The translations under genes were made by a program, and so were the position numbers. From the NCBI GenBank assembly GCA_012932865.1, contig SAXG01000018.1, positions 496,001 through 560,000 of the forward strand: a stretch of 64,000 nt of DNA, in the 5' to 3' direction. Positions 24,008 through 34,874 of this stretch are shown here, piece after piece (the first letter of the stretch is position 1; each line of letters opens with the position of its first letter). Under the pieces are notes generated by a model that did not search any database, was not told where the DNA came from, and saw only the letters and a program-made list of their open reading frames with translations. The stretch is from Amylostereum areolatum. Its lineage: Eukaryota; Basidiomycota; Agaricomycetes; Russulales; Stereaceae.

Positions 24008-24644
24008 CTGCCGTGTGGGTTTGTATGTATGTACGAAATGAGGGATCCTAGGTTGCATGTATTTTTCCATCTTTGTATACCAAGTTGTCGAGGCCGGTAT
24101 GAGAAATGGTTGAAAACGACTGAAACTTATTTGATGGGAAGCAGTGTATTAACCCTCCGTCGGAGACGCTCAGAGATAAGTAGTCCACCCAAGTGAGGCT
24201 GTGGGACTCGAGAAGGTCCCTAGAGCCCGTCGGTCGTTCTGTCTACACTTGGTCTACACTGGCCACTGCCGTCGGTCAGATATCAGATTGACTGAGATTC
24301 AGAGCCACTCAGCCAGGTGAGCAGTGCCTGGTGGGGATCACGTGCCGAGTCGCGACTCCACGGCCGACGACGACAGCGCGTGTCCGACTCGCCGTGTCGA
24401 CAATTTCCTGTTCGCTCGACGACGCTCACATCGACCAAAGACCCCCGCCCGTCGCTCATCATCTCCCGCGCAAACTCCGCCTCGGCCTCGTTCGCAACTA
24501 TCGAACTAACTCAAGCTTAACCCCCGAGCTTGTCCACCCGGCGAACCCAGCCCGATCGTTGCGCAACCAGTGCAGGCCTTCATTTAAATTCATTGCCTCC
24601 TCGGTTCCGCCCCCACCTTCGTCTTTCCACCTACCCATCGAGCC
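24008..24644. other. Intergenic and probable promoter of the CFEM gene
   Basis: About 640 bp. The last 200 bases before the CFEM start are pyrimidine-rich, as is common upstream of fungal starts. No separate gene seen. Confidence 0.4.
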
Positions 24645-25595
24645 ATGTTTTCTTCAGCACCCTTTCAGGTCGCATTTCTATCGCTTCTTGCCCTTCCAGT
24701 TGTCACCGCCGCCTCATCGGGCGCGTCGTCCTCTGCCTCCATCTCCTCTGCATCCGCAAATGGCAGTGCGGCGAGCGCGGCAAGCACGACGTTCGCCAAC
24801 CTTACCATCACACGGGCTAGCACCACATTCGTGTCTTCAATTCCAATCACGGTCACGCCCAATACGTCCTCCACCGCGAGCAACACCGCATCTGCCGCCT
24901 TGCCCTCGCTCACCAATGTCGATCCTTGTGGTAAGTTTTTATCTTACCTGGCCCAGCGCGGATCTTGCCCTTTCACCTATAGCATGTCTAACTGCCTGTT
25001 TGTGGTTTAGTGAGCGACTGTCTGGCGCAGGCCGTCTCAGATGTAAACTGCACTTCCATCGCGGATGTAAACTGCTTCTGCAGGCAACCGTACGTGTTTC
25101 CGTTACCACGTCCCACCTGTCCTTTTTTGTGCATCCCGTCTTTCGATCCTTTCATCTTGTTTCAGCACATGAGCTCACGTGTTGCTTTTGGACAGTGGCT
25201 TCGCGCCGGCTCTTTACAACTGCGTTTACGGGGAGATATCATCCTGCTCTTCCTTCTCTTCCTTTGCAGGGTCATCATCCGCAACTACAGCTCCTGCGCC
25301 AATAGCATCCGCGGAGGTCCTCGCCTCTTCTTTCTGTGCCGCGGCGTCGACAAGCGTGTCTCTTTCTTTCCCAACGACCACTCCTCAACCCACGAGCGCA
25401 AGCTCGTCCGTGTCCAGGCCCCCGTCCTCGTCGCAATCAGCCACAGGTGGCTCGACGAGTGCGAGCGCAACTGCGCCCGCCAGTTCAAACTCGTCGGGCG
25501 CGGCGGGTCGTTTGGGATCTGGGTTGGGATTCGGCGGGATGAGCGCGCTCGTGACCGGTGTGGGGCTGTTGATTGGGGCGATGGTCGCTTTGTGA
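24645..25595 (+). CDS. CFEM-domain GPI-anchored cell-surface protein, 254 aa
   Basis: Exons 24645-24930, 25011-25089, 25196-25595. A signal peptide (MFSSAPFQVAFLSLLALPVV...) is followed by a Ser/Ala/Thr-rich linker. The CFEM domain then has the expected eight cysteines: DPC, SDC, VNC, VNC-FC, YNC, SSC and SFC. A long Ser/Thr-rich stalk follows, then a C-terminal hydrophobic tail (GMSALVTGVGLLIGAMVAL) preceded by small residues, the layout of a GPI signal. CFEM proteins are fungal surface proteins, some binding haem or acting in host or substrate interaction; which applies here is unknown. It lies among the BTB genes without an obvious link. Confidence 0.85.
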
Positions 25596-26389
25596 GGAGA
25601 CGGAGACGACGGATTTATTCTGATGGATGATTCTTGGGTGAAGGTGGCTTGGACTGTGTACAGGCGAGTCAGTATTCGTCTTCTCTTTGCGTCGATGGAG
25701 GTTGGTTTCTTTCTCGGTCCCAGCATGACGGCGGACAGTCTGGTTGGCATATATATCCCTTAATTTTTCACTCATACGACCATGTCGCCGTTCTTCGCTT
25801 CGTGGCGCATGCTGGTGGACCCTTCGCTTTCGTTATTCATCATCTTTCCCTCTCTGTCGGACAGCATTCACTGCCTCTTTGTTTTAACATCTCGCACGAG
25901 CTCGCCCATACGCATATACACATAGTTTACGCGCTCATATACACCTGGCTGGCTTGTACAGCCTTCTCCCCCTCTTCTCCATTCCAGCTTTTTGTCTGTT
26001 AATCTTGCACCCGGTGGGTGGCAGCCTGTGGCAGCTGACGCATAGGTCCAAACGTTCATCATATTCATCTCCTTCCAGCAACAAGTTCCGGCTCCCTCAT
26101 TGTTTACGGTAAGGTTCATTGTGGCATTTCAGCCTGCGGTCAGCCTTCAAGCTTCAAGCTTCAAGTTCCGAAGAATTACACGTCAATGCGCAAAGGTCCG
26201 ACGGTGATGTGAGTTACGTGCCATGAGCACACCCGAAGTTTATGCTTATCTTGTTCGGGTAGATCATTCACAAGTCGCTCTTCAAGGATACCTGCAATGT
26301 TGTGAATCACCACGTCGATTCGCTTCGCAGAACGACGCCTATGAGATGTTCAAACCCTCCTTCTCGTATTTTGGCCATCCCAAAACCAA
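25596..26389. other. Intergenic stretch between two converging genes
   Basis: About 800 bp between the CFEM stop and the BTB copy 2 stop. It contains a short repeat of the CTTCAAG type near 26143-26166. No gene recognised. Confidence 0.4.
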
Positions 26390-28036
26390 TCACGCGACCC
26401 AATTTCTGGAGTGGCGATCCAGAAGATCCTGAAAACGGTGAGATAGCAATCGTATGCATAACGGCCATTAGAAGGGGTGTGGAAGAAGCTTACCTTGACC
26501 AAACCCCGCGTATGCCCGTCGACCACTTTCGTGTTTCGTAGTGTCGATTTCCACACCATAGTCTGTATAGTGTTGAGGGCCGTAACTGGCCACACTATCT
26601 GAAGCAGCCCGCACATCTCTACCAGCCCGGCCTGTTGAAACCCGCGGTTCACGGCGTCGTATGCGATATCTGGGGATATCACACCCGTCTTCAGCAACTC
26701 TACGACTATCATCATCGCCTGGCGTGCATCCGTCTTCTCCGCATCCGATGCGGTAAAGATACGCGGACTCGAAACGGTGTGGAGGTATTGCGAGAATGCG
26801 GCCTCGGTCGCTTCACGGAGATAGGAAGCGATGAGCGCACGGCCCTTGAGTTTGGAGTCTGCATCCTGCACATCTGGAGAGATGTCGTTGAGAAGGCGGT
26901 CCAGCACGCGCCTGGCAATGGTGGAGTATGCGGGCGATTGGGAACGCGCACAAACGCCCATGATGTTCAAGACGAGGTCACGACGCGTGTATTTGGAACG
27001 TTTGTGGGGAGGCTTGTTGGCCCATAATAGGACGCGTAGGGAGATGGCATCCACGGTCTCCTCCGTGACGCCCTCTAGGAGTTCCTCTGCAATATTAGAG
27101 GACGCTCCCTGCTCTTGAGGAGGTGCGCACGGCGAGCCACACGTTGAGAGCCTTCCCATCTCCTGGACCACGCGACGCGAGACTTCATCCGCATTTCCTG
27201 TTGTTCCGGATCCGATAACGGCCTCGCGAACGCTGAACACGAGCACCACGTCGTCCATCTGCAGTCGCGAGCACTCCTCTCGAGAAGGAGACGCTTCGCG
27301 CAGGCAGAGGGCAATGTAACTGGGCAGCAACCAGTGAGGGACGTTGAAGGCGTGGCTGAGCACGAGCTTGTCCACTGGGGAGGCCAGCGACTCTAGTCGC
27401 TCGATGGCGAGAGCGCGAATCGATGCGAAGTTCCATCGAGTGGCGAGGCGGAGGACTGAGGCCCACCCGGTCACACTGGTGACTTCACAACGCTGGAAGT
27501 CTCTGCAAAGTGGACGGTGAGTCGGAGGGTCGTGTACACATAGGGATATCAAGTGGATATGTGCGTACAGCGGATAGATGATGCTCAAGAACGCATCCAG
27601 GTCGACCTTCGTCGTATCTTTCAGCTCGATGGGCCCAGCGAAATCGGTGTGCTCGAGGAGCTTGCGGAAGTAGAGAGAGTCGCGGGTTAGGAAGTACCGA
27701 TGGATGCGGTAGGCTGCCCCTTCGACCTGAGATGCCAGTGGTCACTACCGACTCCGAGCGAACAGATCGGTCACTTTGACGGAGGCATACCAAGAAGGTG
27801 ACGGTCCCATCCTCAAAGTAAAAACGGCTGTGCGCGTCGTGTGCAAGGCCGCACGTATCGTCTCCCGAAGCTGAGGCTGTTCTTGGACTAGTTGCTGGTC
27901 GATGTATAGCTCCCTCGGAAATTGTCGTGTACGAAAGCGAAGCGACATCATCTTCGAATACGTCCGAGTCGCCGAATGATGCTTCTGAGATGGTTGTGGG
28001 CATCGGAGAGTTCGATTCGTGAGAGGAGTTGATCAT
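26390..28036 (-). CDS. BTB/POZ protein with MIF4G-like C-terminal region, 483 aa (copy 2)
   Basis: Exons 28036-27791, 27726-27569, 27502-26494 and 26428-26390. Intron positions match copies 1 and 3. The BTB core is VEGAAYRIHRYFLTRDSLYF, followed by GWASVLRLATRWNFASIRAL. The C-terminal part contains GVTEETVDAISLRVLLWAN, RALIASYLREATEAAF and ends VKDLLDRHSRNWVA, the same MIF4G-like ending as the paralogs. The region between BTB and MIF4G-like part is shorter than in copy 3, and the middle is the most diverged. Start taken at MINSSH; a second Met 11 residues later is possible. Confidence 0.78.
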
Positions 28037-28270
28037 GTCGCAAGCAGGGCTATGGGTCCATATTTATCATCATAGGCGCCGCATGGACCACACGAGGGTT
28101 AATGATATGTCGCTTGTAACAGGTATGTAGCTGAATCGTTTGCTGAAATTGTACTACTTATACCGAGTGCTCAGCAAAACGCGAAATCGGTGGTAGACGT
28201 TGGACTGTAGGGGCTGTCGGCCCCAGATTTGCTGTGTGAGAGGAGCTGGTGACGGTCCACGTATTTACTG

Positions 28271-28284
28271 TAACCCTAACCCTA
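28271..28284. repeat. Short telomere-like TAACCC repeat between BTB copies 2 and 3
   Basis: TAACCCTAACCCTA is two and a third units of the TTAGGG telomere repeat used by basidiomycetes. It lies between two tandem paralogs. Two units can occur by chance or be a repair scar. Confidence 0.4.
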
Positions 28285-28410
28285 GAGCCGCAATGACCGG
28301 ACTATTAAAGTGCTCCCAGTCGAATCGACCTCCTACTTAAATATGCAACGAACTCATCTGAAACCGCAGCAACAGTTCGGCTAGCCTTCGGATTCGTTGT
28401 CAGTGGCTGC

Positions 28411-30353
28411 TCAAGCCACCCAATGTTTCTCCCGGAGATCAAATATGTCCTACAAGCTCTCGTTAGACTATAGAGTAGAACCTGGAAGCGTGTTATTGAA
28501 CTGGCCTGTAATATGCATCGTACTCGCCAACTACTACCCGGCTCCCTGGGTTCAGGGACCCTTTGGGAGATGGCACTGGGGCGATGTTTTTTAGAGGCCC
28601 TTTGGGGGATGGCACTGTGGCAATGGACTTGTGGAAAGATGCCGATGCTTGACTTCAACGTCGCCAAAAAGGCATTCATCCCCGGGTCCTCGCCCACGGG
28701 AACATCCAATATAGGACCAAGGATGAGAAGAATGTCCCGAATGGTCTTGAGGGACTCCGAGTCCTCTTGAGAAAATGCCCGCAAACCATCAAACGCAGTC
28801 GCGAACGGAATCAGGTCTTCCTTCAGCAATTCGGCAACAAAATGCGTGGCGTTGAGGCAGAGTGTTTGGTACTCGATGCCGGAGGCAGCAAGTATAGCAC
28901 CACATCGGATGTCCTTGTACGGATTGATATCGAGGCCGTCTATAGTGCGCGGACGATGCAGAATCGCCTCGACCCCTTTCTGGAGGTATATTCGCACTAG
29001 ACATTGACCACGCATTCTGGACATGGACCCGGATCTCCGGGTGTACTCCCAATCGCTTCGAGTGAAGTCGTGATAGTGTACATAGCGCCATATTTCGAGC
29101 TCATCGTCGGAGGCGTCGGAACCGATTTTTTCTATGAGCTTGGATATGAGACGACACCCCGGCCGTATGAAAGTGGGCTCCCTTGCGCCCTGTGCGAGAA
29201 TAGACCAGACAAGCCCGCCCAGCGAGCCTTTACTACGCTGATCGGGGGGAAGGTTGGCCCATTCAACGACCCTGTCTGAAACGACGTCGAAGTTCTCGTC
29301 GGTGAGTGCTTCAAACAAGGCTTGTACACCCTTTCCTTCAACAACCTCTACCGGAGACATTGAAAAAAAGGGGCGCTGGTACTCTCCTCGTGGAGAAGGG
29401 GTACTATGGGTAGTTGGACTGGTCGACTGGGCTGACATATCGATGGCAGTGTCAGCAAGACCGGGAAGGCTGCTAAGTGTCGGTAAGGGTGTGGCGGACC
29501 TAGGTGTGGAGACTGGGGGCATCGCCTCCACGACTAATCGCAACACTTCCTCCTGAGAAAATCGCCGACCAAGAGCGTGAACCTTCCCATGTACGGTGAA
29601 TACCAGAACGACATCTTGCATCCGAAGGCGGCTGGCCTCAGCCATCCCGAGAGGCTCCGTGCGCATGCACAACATGACGTATCCCGGTTGGAGCCAGCGC
29701 GGGATGTCCAGCTCGTGGCTAAGGGTAATCATGTCCACGGGCGATACGGTTGGTTCGAGTTTCTCGATAGCGAGCTCGCGGAAACCGTTGAATTCGAACT
29801 TGGTGGCCACTCGTAGGACGGACATCCAGCCCTCCACCGTGGTGACTTCCGGCCGACGAAGGTCGCTGGAGATTGCACGATGTTTAGTTGAATATACAGA
29901 AAGTAGCCATCGTGTCACTGACCGAGGGTACAAAAGGGACAGTAATACGTCGAAATCGGCGGAGGGCGTGTCGACCAGCTTGATGGGCTCGCCATGGATA
30001 GGACAGGTCGGGAAGAGACGCGCGAAGTACCGCGAGTCGCGGTGGAGGAAGAAGTGATGCAGCCGATACGTCTTCCCTTCAGCCTATCATCAGACGCCTT
30101 GATTAGGATCTGTGCAGTGTGGTACGAGTAGAACACCATCGCACCTGGATCACGATGCTACCATCGTCAAAATAGAAACGCTCGTGTCTCTGAGCTCCGG
30201 GGTCGCTATGCTCCCCTGCATGATCGAGTTCGCTGGACGGCAACGACGATACTTCGTCGAGGTCGCTGGCGACAGTGACTACGTCGGTTGTAGACTGTTA
30301 TGAGGCCGTCACTATCCTGAGGTACACACGGGTGAATATAAGCTACATACCAT
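28411..30353 (-). CDS. BTB/POZ protein with MIF4G-like C-terminal region, 570 aa (copy 3)
   Basis: Exons 30353-30351, 30294-30145, 30083-29923, 29865-28506 and 28449-28411. The first coding exon is just the ATG; the intron then joins to STTDVVTVAS. The BTB core is AEGKTYRLHHFFLHRDSRYF, then GWMSVLRVATKFEF. The C-terminal part has ALTDENFDVVSDRVVEWA, LGGLVWSILAQGAREPTFI, CLVRIYLQKGVEAIL, and ends RVRCILQDIFDLREKHWVA, the best match of the three to the eIF4G-type ending. The final intron (28505-28450, 56 nt) must use a GC donor to reach this ending. A 39-nt in-frame duplication sits just before it. The most elaborate of the three copies. Confidence 0.76.
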
Positions 30354-31091
30354 CTAGTAGTGTGTGGTTGAAAGGTGTCGGATAGCGGGCCACAGTTGGG
30401 GGCAACACGATGCACGCCACTCTTATATCAATCCGAGTACCTACATTCGTAGAAGTCAGTTCACACCATCATGTGGACCAGCACGGACGCCGAAAGAAGC
30501 TCACCTCGTGCCCTGTTCGTGCTGCCCGCGCTTGCGGATACGAGGAATCTAGATTTCCTTTGTCAGTAAGTACATACCGAATCTAAATCCAGGATAATCT
30601 TGTGAGTGGAAGGAGCCCTTTGGGTGCAAGAGCAAAGTCGTGCGATTCACAGACGCAGGCTAAAAGTACACAGAATAACCAACAACAACCAGCAGGTGCG
30701 ACGACGGTGACGATTTTATGGGAGTCCGGATTTGGGAAAGGCAGATTGGGATACTGAGGAGATGATGGGAGGGTGGAGGATGAGGAAATTGCAGGGTCGA
30801 TGACATGGGTGGTGGAAACAATAACGACAAAGATGAGAAGGATAGGGGTGGGGAGATCATGGGGATGGGAGGGTGAGAGGGACACAGGATACGAGGGATT
30901 TGAAAGGATGCAAAATGGGAATAGAAGTAAATCAAGAACGGAAAACCAAGGTGTCGCAATGATATACAGTCAGTCGGGACTGCAAAGCACGCCGAAGGCG
31001 TCAGCACTAGGTAAGGTACATGAGGAAGGGTTAAGACCAACCTAGTTCTACTGCAGCAGGCATCCAGATGTCCTAGCCTGCACTATAGCAT
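30354..31091. other. Intergenic stretch upstream of BTB copy 3
   Basis: About 740 bp between two minus-strand genes. It should hold the promoter of BTB copy 3 and the 3' end of the F-box-like gene. Short frames only. Confidence 0.4.
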
Positions 31092-33833
31092 TTACGGACT
31101 GATCTCGCCAACCTCCACTCGCGGACGTTTGCGCATATCGTCTTCAGCTGCCTCTTCAGATGGTCGTTTGACCATTCGTCCCTTGACATCCACAACGGTC
31201 ACGGGCGAATACGTGCCCTCAACGCGCAAGCGTTTGGGCGGGGTCCCAGGGATTGAGTGCGGCGTTTTGGTGCGCGGCGGGGTGGTCCTTCGCATCGGGA
31301 CGACACTCCCACTCATGCGCCTGCCCATGGCCGCGCGCAAGCCGTCTAAAGCATCGGCGCCTTCAGTGCCCTCCTCCTCCTCTTCCTCTTCCTCGACAAT
31401 TTCTTCCCCACCTCGTTCTTCCTCCCCTTCTTCTTCCTCCTCTTCGTGTCGAACGTTTCGCTTCCCGTTTCGGTTTACGTCCATGTATGGCCCCTTTTCC
31501 ACGTCCTGCCGCGTCGTCCCCCTCGACTCCGACCTCCGCAACTTTTCGTCCCCTCGCACTACCATCGACGCTACCCCATCTGTGGAGCGGACGACGACGG
31601 CCGTTGGATCATCGTCGGCATCCACTCCTTCAGCATCAGAAGAAGTGTACCAGGACCATACGTCTTCTTCATCATCGTCTTCGTCCTCGTCCGTCATCTC
31701 CTGGAAGTCGGACTCAGTGATACGGATTTGTTGCTGCTGCTGCTGTGGTGCGGGCTGGGATGGCACAACACCTGGGTTGCGGTTCGAAGCGACGTTCGGG
31801 GCGTTCGACTCCGCAAGGGCCAAGGAAGCGGCCGCCGCGCGCTCACATATGCTGCAGTGACACATGAAGAGCGGCATGCATGCTTCGCGCCATATCTGTT
31901 TGTTTGAGTAAGCCAGCACAACGCCTCAGAAGGAACAAAGTAAAACTTACCGTGTTGATCAACTCGACGATGAATTTGGGGGCGTCGACCAGTGTTACAG
32001 GAACGTAAGGAATACTGTGGAGGAGGTTGGACGGATCCGGTGGAACTACGCCTGACATGTCGATTGGGCTGATCGGCTCCGCCATTACCGTCTCAGTCCC
32101 GTCTTCCTTCTCTTGATCCTCTCGCGGCGGCGGCGACGGCGTCGTTTGAAGCGTAGTAGTGCTGAGAACGGGGCTGGTCGTATGCGACCCATGGGAAGTA
32201 TCCGATTTGGAAGAGCTTTCATCGTCCTTGGTCCTTTCCGCAGGCGGTGGCGGCAGGCTCTCGGCGCGAAGGTCTTTGCTCCAAGCGTAAGCCTGCTGCA
32301 GCTCCCGGAGGACGTCGTTCACGTCCATTCGGGCAGCATCCACCGCGGGATCTCCCCGTGCCTGCCATTTCAGACGTTTGACCACATTATGCATAGCAGG
32401 AGCTAGGACTTGACGGAGTTGCCGCTGGTATGTGCGGTGGAGAAGTTCTGCGAGGGTATAAGTGGGCGCCGTTGGGATACGATGGACGAAATCCGGGTTT
32501 GGGTGAACAGTAGGATGGGAAGGGTCTGCGTCTCCGGTCTCCAACGCCCAAGGAGCAGGGTGACGAGCGGGGTACGACGGGCGACGAAGTTTAAACCATT
32601 CGTCGGCGGGTGTGATCCAGTATCCATCGAGAATGCGTGTACGAGCCCAGTCCGTGATGGCCATGTCGCGCACCTGAACCATGGCTTGCGCGTTCAGGTT
32701 ACGGTCGTCCTCTTCCATGTCCTCATCGAGGTCTTGGTCCATCGTCTCGTCGTCGTAAGCGGATCCGGAACGCCTTCCCAGGCGCTGGGCTGCGACAACC
32801 TCGTCGATATAGTCGTCCATCCTTGTGTATTCGTGCAACCAGTACCGCTCCCTGGCGACAGTAGTAACATCTCTGATCGTTCCCTCGCCGCTGTCGAGGA
32901 AATAGTCGATGCTCATACGCGTCTCGATGTCAGGGGCGGCCCAATGCGGAGGTCCACCTCCAACGGCGATGCTGTCGCTTTCGCTTGAGGACAGGTTGCG
33001 CCAAAGCCATTCGCTGCGACAGGAGCGACAGGTCATGGAGATATCAGGCCACGTTTCGACATCCTCGTTCTCGCTCAGACCGAAGTGAATCAAGGCCTCG
33101 GTCATGTCGGGAGCGTAAGAAGGCTGGTCGCGGAGACAGACGCCACAATAAGTTGAGCGCTTGTGATCTTTGCAGACGGATATACAGCCCAGGGTGAAGG
33201 ACCTGACGGTACGCTTGGCGGTGAGGAGCCCATAGGTGGAGTCGGGGTGGTTGATACGACATATGTGGCAAGACCGGGGGGCCATGGAGTGGTAGTGGTA
33301 GTAATCGGACTGTCTTGTGCTCACAGCGGAGGAGGCGTTGTTCTGGGGGAAAGCACGTCGGAAAAGTAAATCATGCGGGTCCACCATGCTGCATGCGTAA
33401 TTCCAGAAATGATGATGTTCGACTGGATAGGTTAGGTTAGATATACGTTGAGGTGGAGGTCAAACCTTGACCGAAACTCACTGGCCGTGGCCCACTCGGG
33501 GCATATTTTCATGAGTCTGGCCATCTCGTGCGCGTTTTGATAGGTGGTGTACATCGCACGACCTGGCCAGAAGCCATATGTTGACCAAGTGTGGGGGACG
33601 AACGTAGATACGGAAAGTTCGAACAGGAAATGGGTCGCGATCATCCTACGGAGAGGGAACGCGGTTGGTCTTCGGAGAGTGGCGCTTGACGATGAAGGTA
33701 CGCACCTGATAAGCTCGGGCGGGAGCTGGGGCCACGACCTCGTAAGTTTTCCTTTATGCCGATGCTCATCGTTCGACGTGGTCGACGACGGTAACGACGA
33801 CGAGCCGGCGTCGGGGGATGGTGAGGACGGCAT
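31092..33833 (-). CDS. F-box-like, cysteine-rich acidic protein of unknown function, 855 aa
   Basis: Exons 33833-33706, 33645-33482, 33422-31951 and 31895-31092, in phase throughout. The N-terminus has an F-box-like start, WPQLPPELIRMIATHFL. Then come two Cys/His clusters: SCHICRINH, and GCISVCKDHKRSTYCGVCLR with later CRSC, which look like zinc-binding sites. A further FMCHCSICERA motif opens the last exon. The middle has charged helical segments; the last exon has a Gln run, long Glu runs (near 31370-31445) and a basic tail with KRLRVEG and RKRPRVEVG, suggesting a nuclear location. F-box proteins usually recruit SCF ligase substrates. I do not recognise the whole protein. Confidence 0.7.
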
Positions 33834-34346
33834 AATGGGGATTGTGACAGATCGCGTACGCGGTCGGTCACGACGTGTTTGTTAGATGGGGGAGTGACCA
33901 GAGCCGCACAGCCGCCACCCCCTCTCCACAGCGGACTTCGAATCTCCTTTAATTGTTGCCTCACGTGACCCCTCCCAGACTCCCACCCAGTCACATCTCA
34001 AGATCTCAGATCTCAAGTCCTGCTCAGTGCTCGAAGTCGACGACAGCGGCGACAGGCTACAGCCACTGAGCCAGCCTTCCGTCATTCCAGCCAAGGCTCC
34101 TTGAAAACAAAAAACAAAAAACAAGAAGTCTACGAAATGATGATCGTACATAACTATAGTAATAGCAGATGAACAAATGACCACTCAATCCTCCCCGTCG
34201 CACCTCCGCGCCGGGATATGCTGAGGCAGTTGGGTCAAGGTATACATCCACGCACTGGCGACGAGCGTATAATATATGCTACAAGGTCCGTGAGAGATTC
34301 GCCATCCCGATCCGCGAGCCACAACCACAATGCCAATCCAAGCTCC
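33834..34346. other. Intergenic stretch upstream of the F-box-like gene
   Basis: About 510 bp; contains an AAAACAAAAAACAAAAAAC-type run at about 34104-34123. Probable promoter of the F-box-like gene and 3' end of the next gene. No gene seen. Confidence 0.4.
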
Positions 34347-34874
34347 TCATACCGTCGTGATCACCATCCTATATGGCGTCCCCGCCAAAAACGCCTGCAA
34401 ACGTCGGAGGTCTGCGTCCTCGCTGATCTTCTTGATCTGATCCTCAATCGCCTGTAATGAAACTGCCCCCTCCGAGTAGCGTCCGCTCTCCTGCAACTTC
34501 GTGAGGACTGTTGCTACCCATGACCCGCTCGAGAGCCCGCGCGCACGGTTCTCTTGCACCGTGTCGTAACTTTGGAACGTGTTTGCGCCAACTTCCTCCA
34601 GGACGCTGTGTGATAGTCCGCCAATGTACGCCCCCAACTTGAAGCAACCTAACAACAGTCGTGCTGCTACCGGTCCTGATGTGAACACCTCAGGCGGCAT
34701 CGGAGCACGGCGCTGGCCGTTTGGCGGCCGTGGTGGTGCGCCCCACTGATACTGCCGTGCGGTGCCTGCAGCGTCAACGAAGACAAGTGACCAGTGGTAC
34801 ATGCCCTCTGTGTGGATCGACTCTATCTTGATGTAGAGGGAGTCGCGGTCGAGGGGAATCTGGTGTACTGCCAT
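34347..34874 (-). CDS. Small unnamed protein, 175 aa
   Basis: An open frame starting MAVHQIPLDRDSLYIKIE. A probable intron (GTGCGT donor at about 34939 to CAG at about 34885) lies just upstream, so the start follows a 5' untranslated exon. Visible segments are YHWSLVFVDAAG, ARQYQWGAPPRPP, VAARLLLGCFKLGAYIGGL, SSGSWVATVLTKLQESG and an end LAGTPYRMVITTV. It has the look of a conserved basidiomycete protein, but I recognise no domain and assign no function. No signal peptide or membrane segment. Confidence 0.55.
   Translation of the reverse strand: MAVHQIPLDRDSLYIKIESIHTEGMYHWSLVFVDAAGTARQYQWGAPPRPPNGQRRAPMPPEVFTSGPVAARLLLGCFKLGAYIGGLSHSVLEEVGANTFQSYDTVQENRARGLSSGSWVATVLTKLQESGRYSEGAVSLQAIEDQIKKISEDADLRRLQAFLAGTPYRMVITTV

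Noticed and set aside
31129..31907. Long plus-strand frames with poly-Ser runs
   Set aside because: They are the complement of the Glu/Asp-rich last exon of the F-box-like gene.
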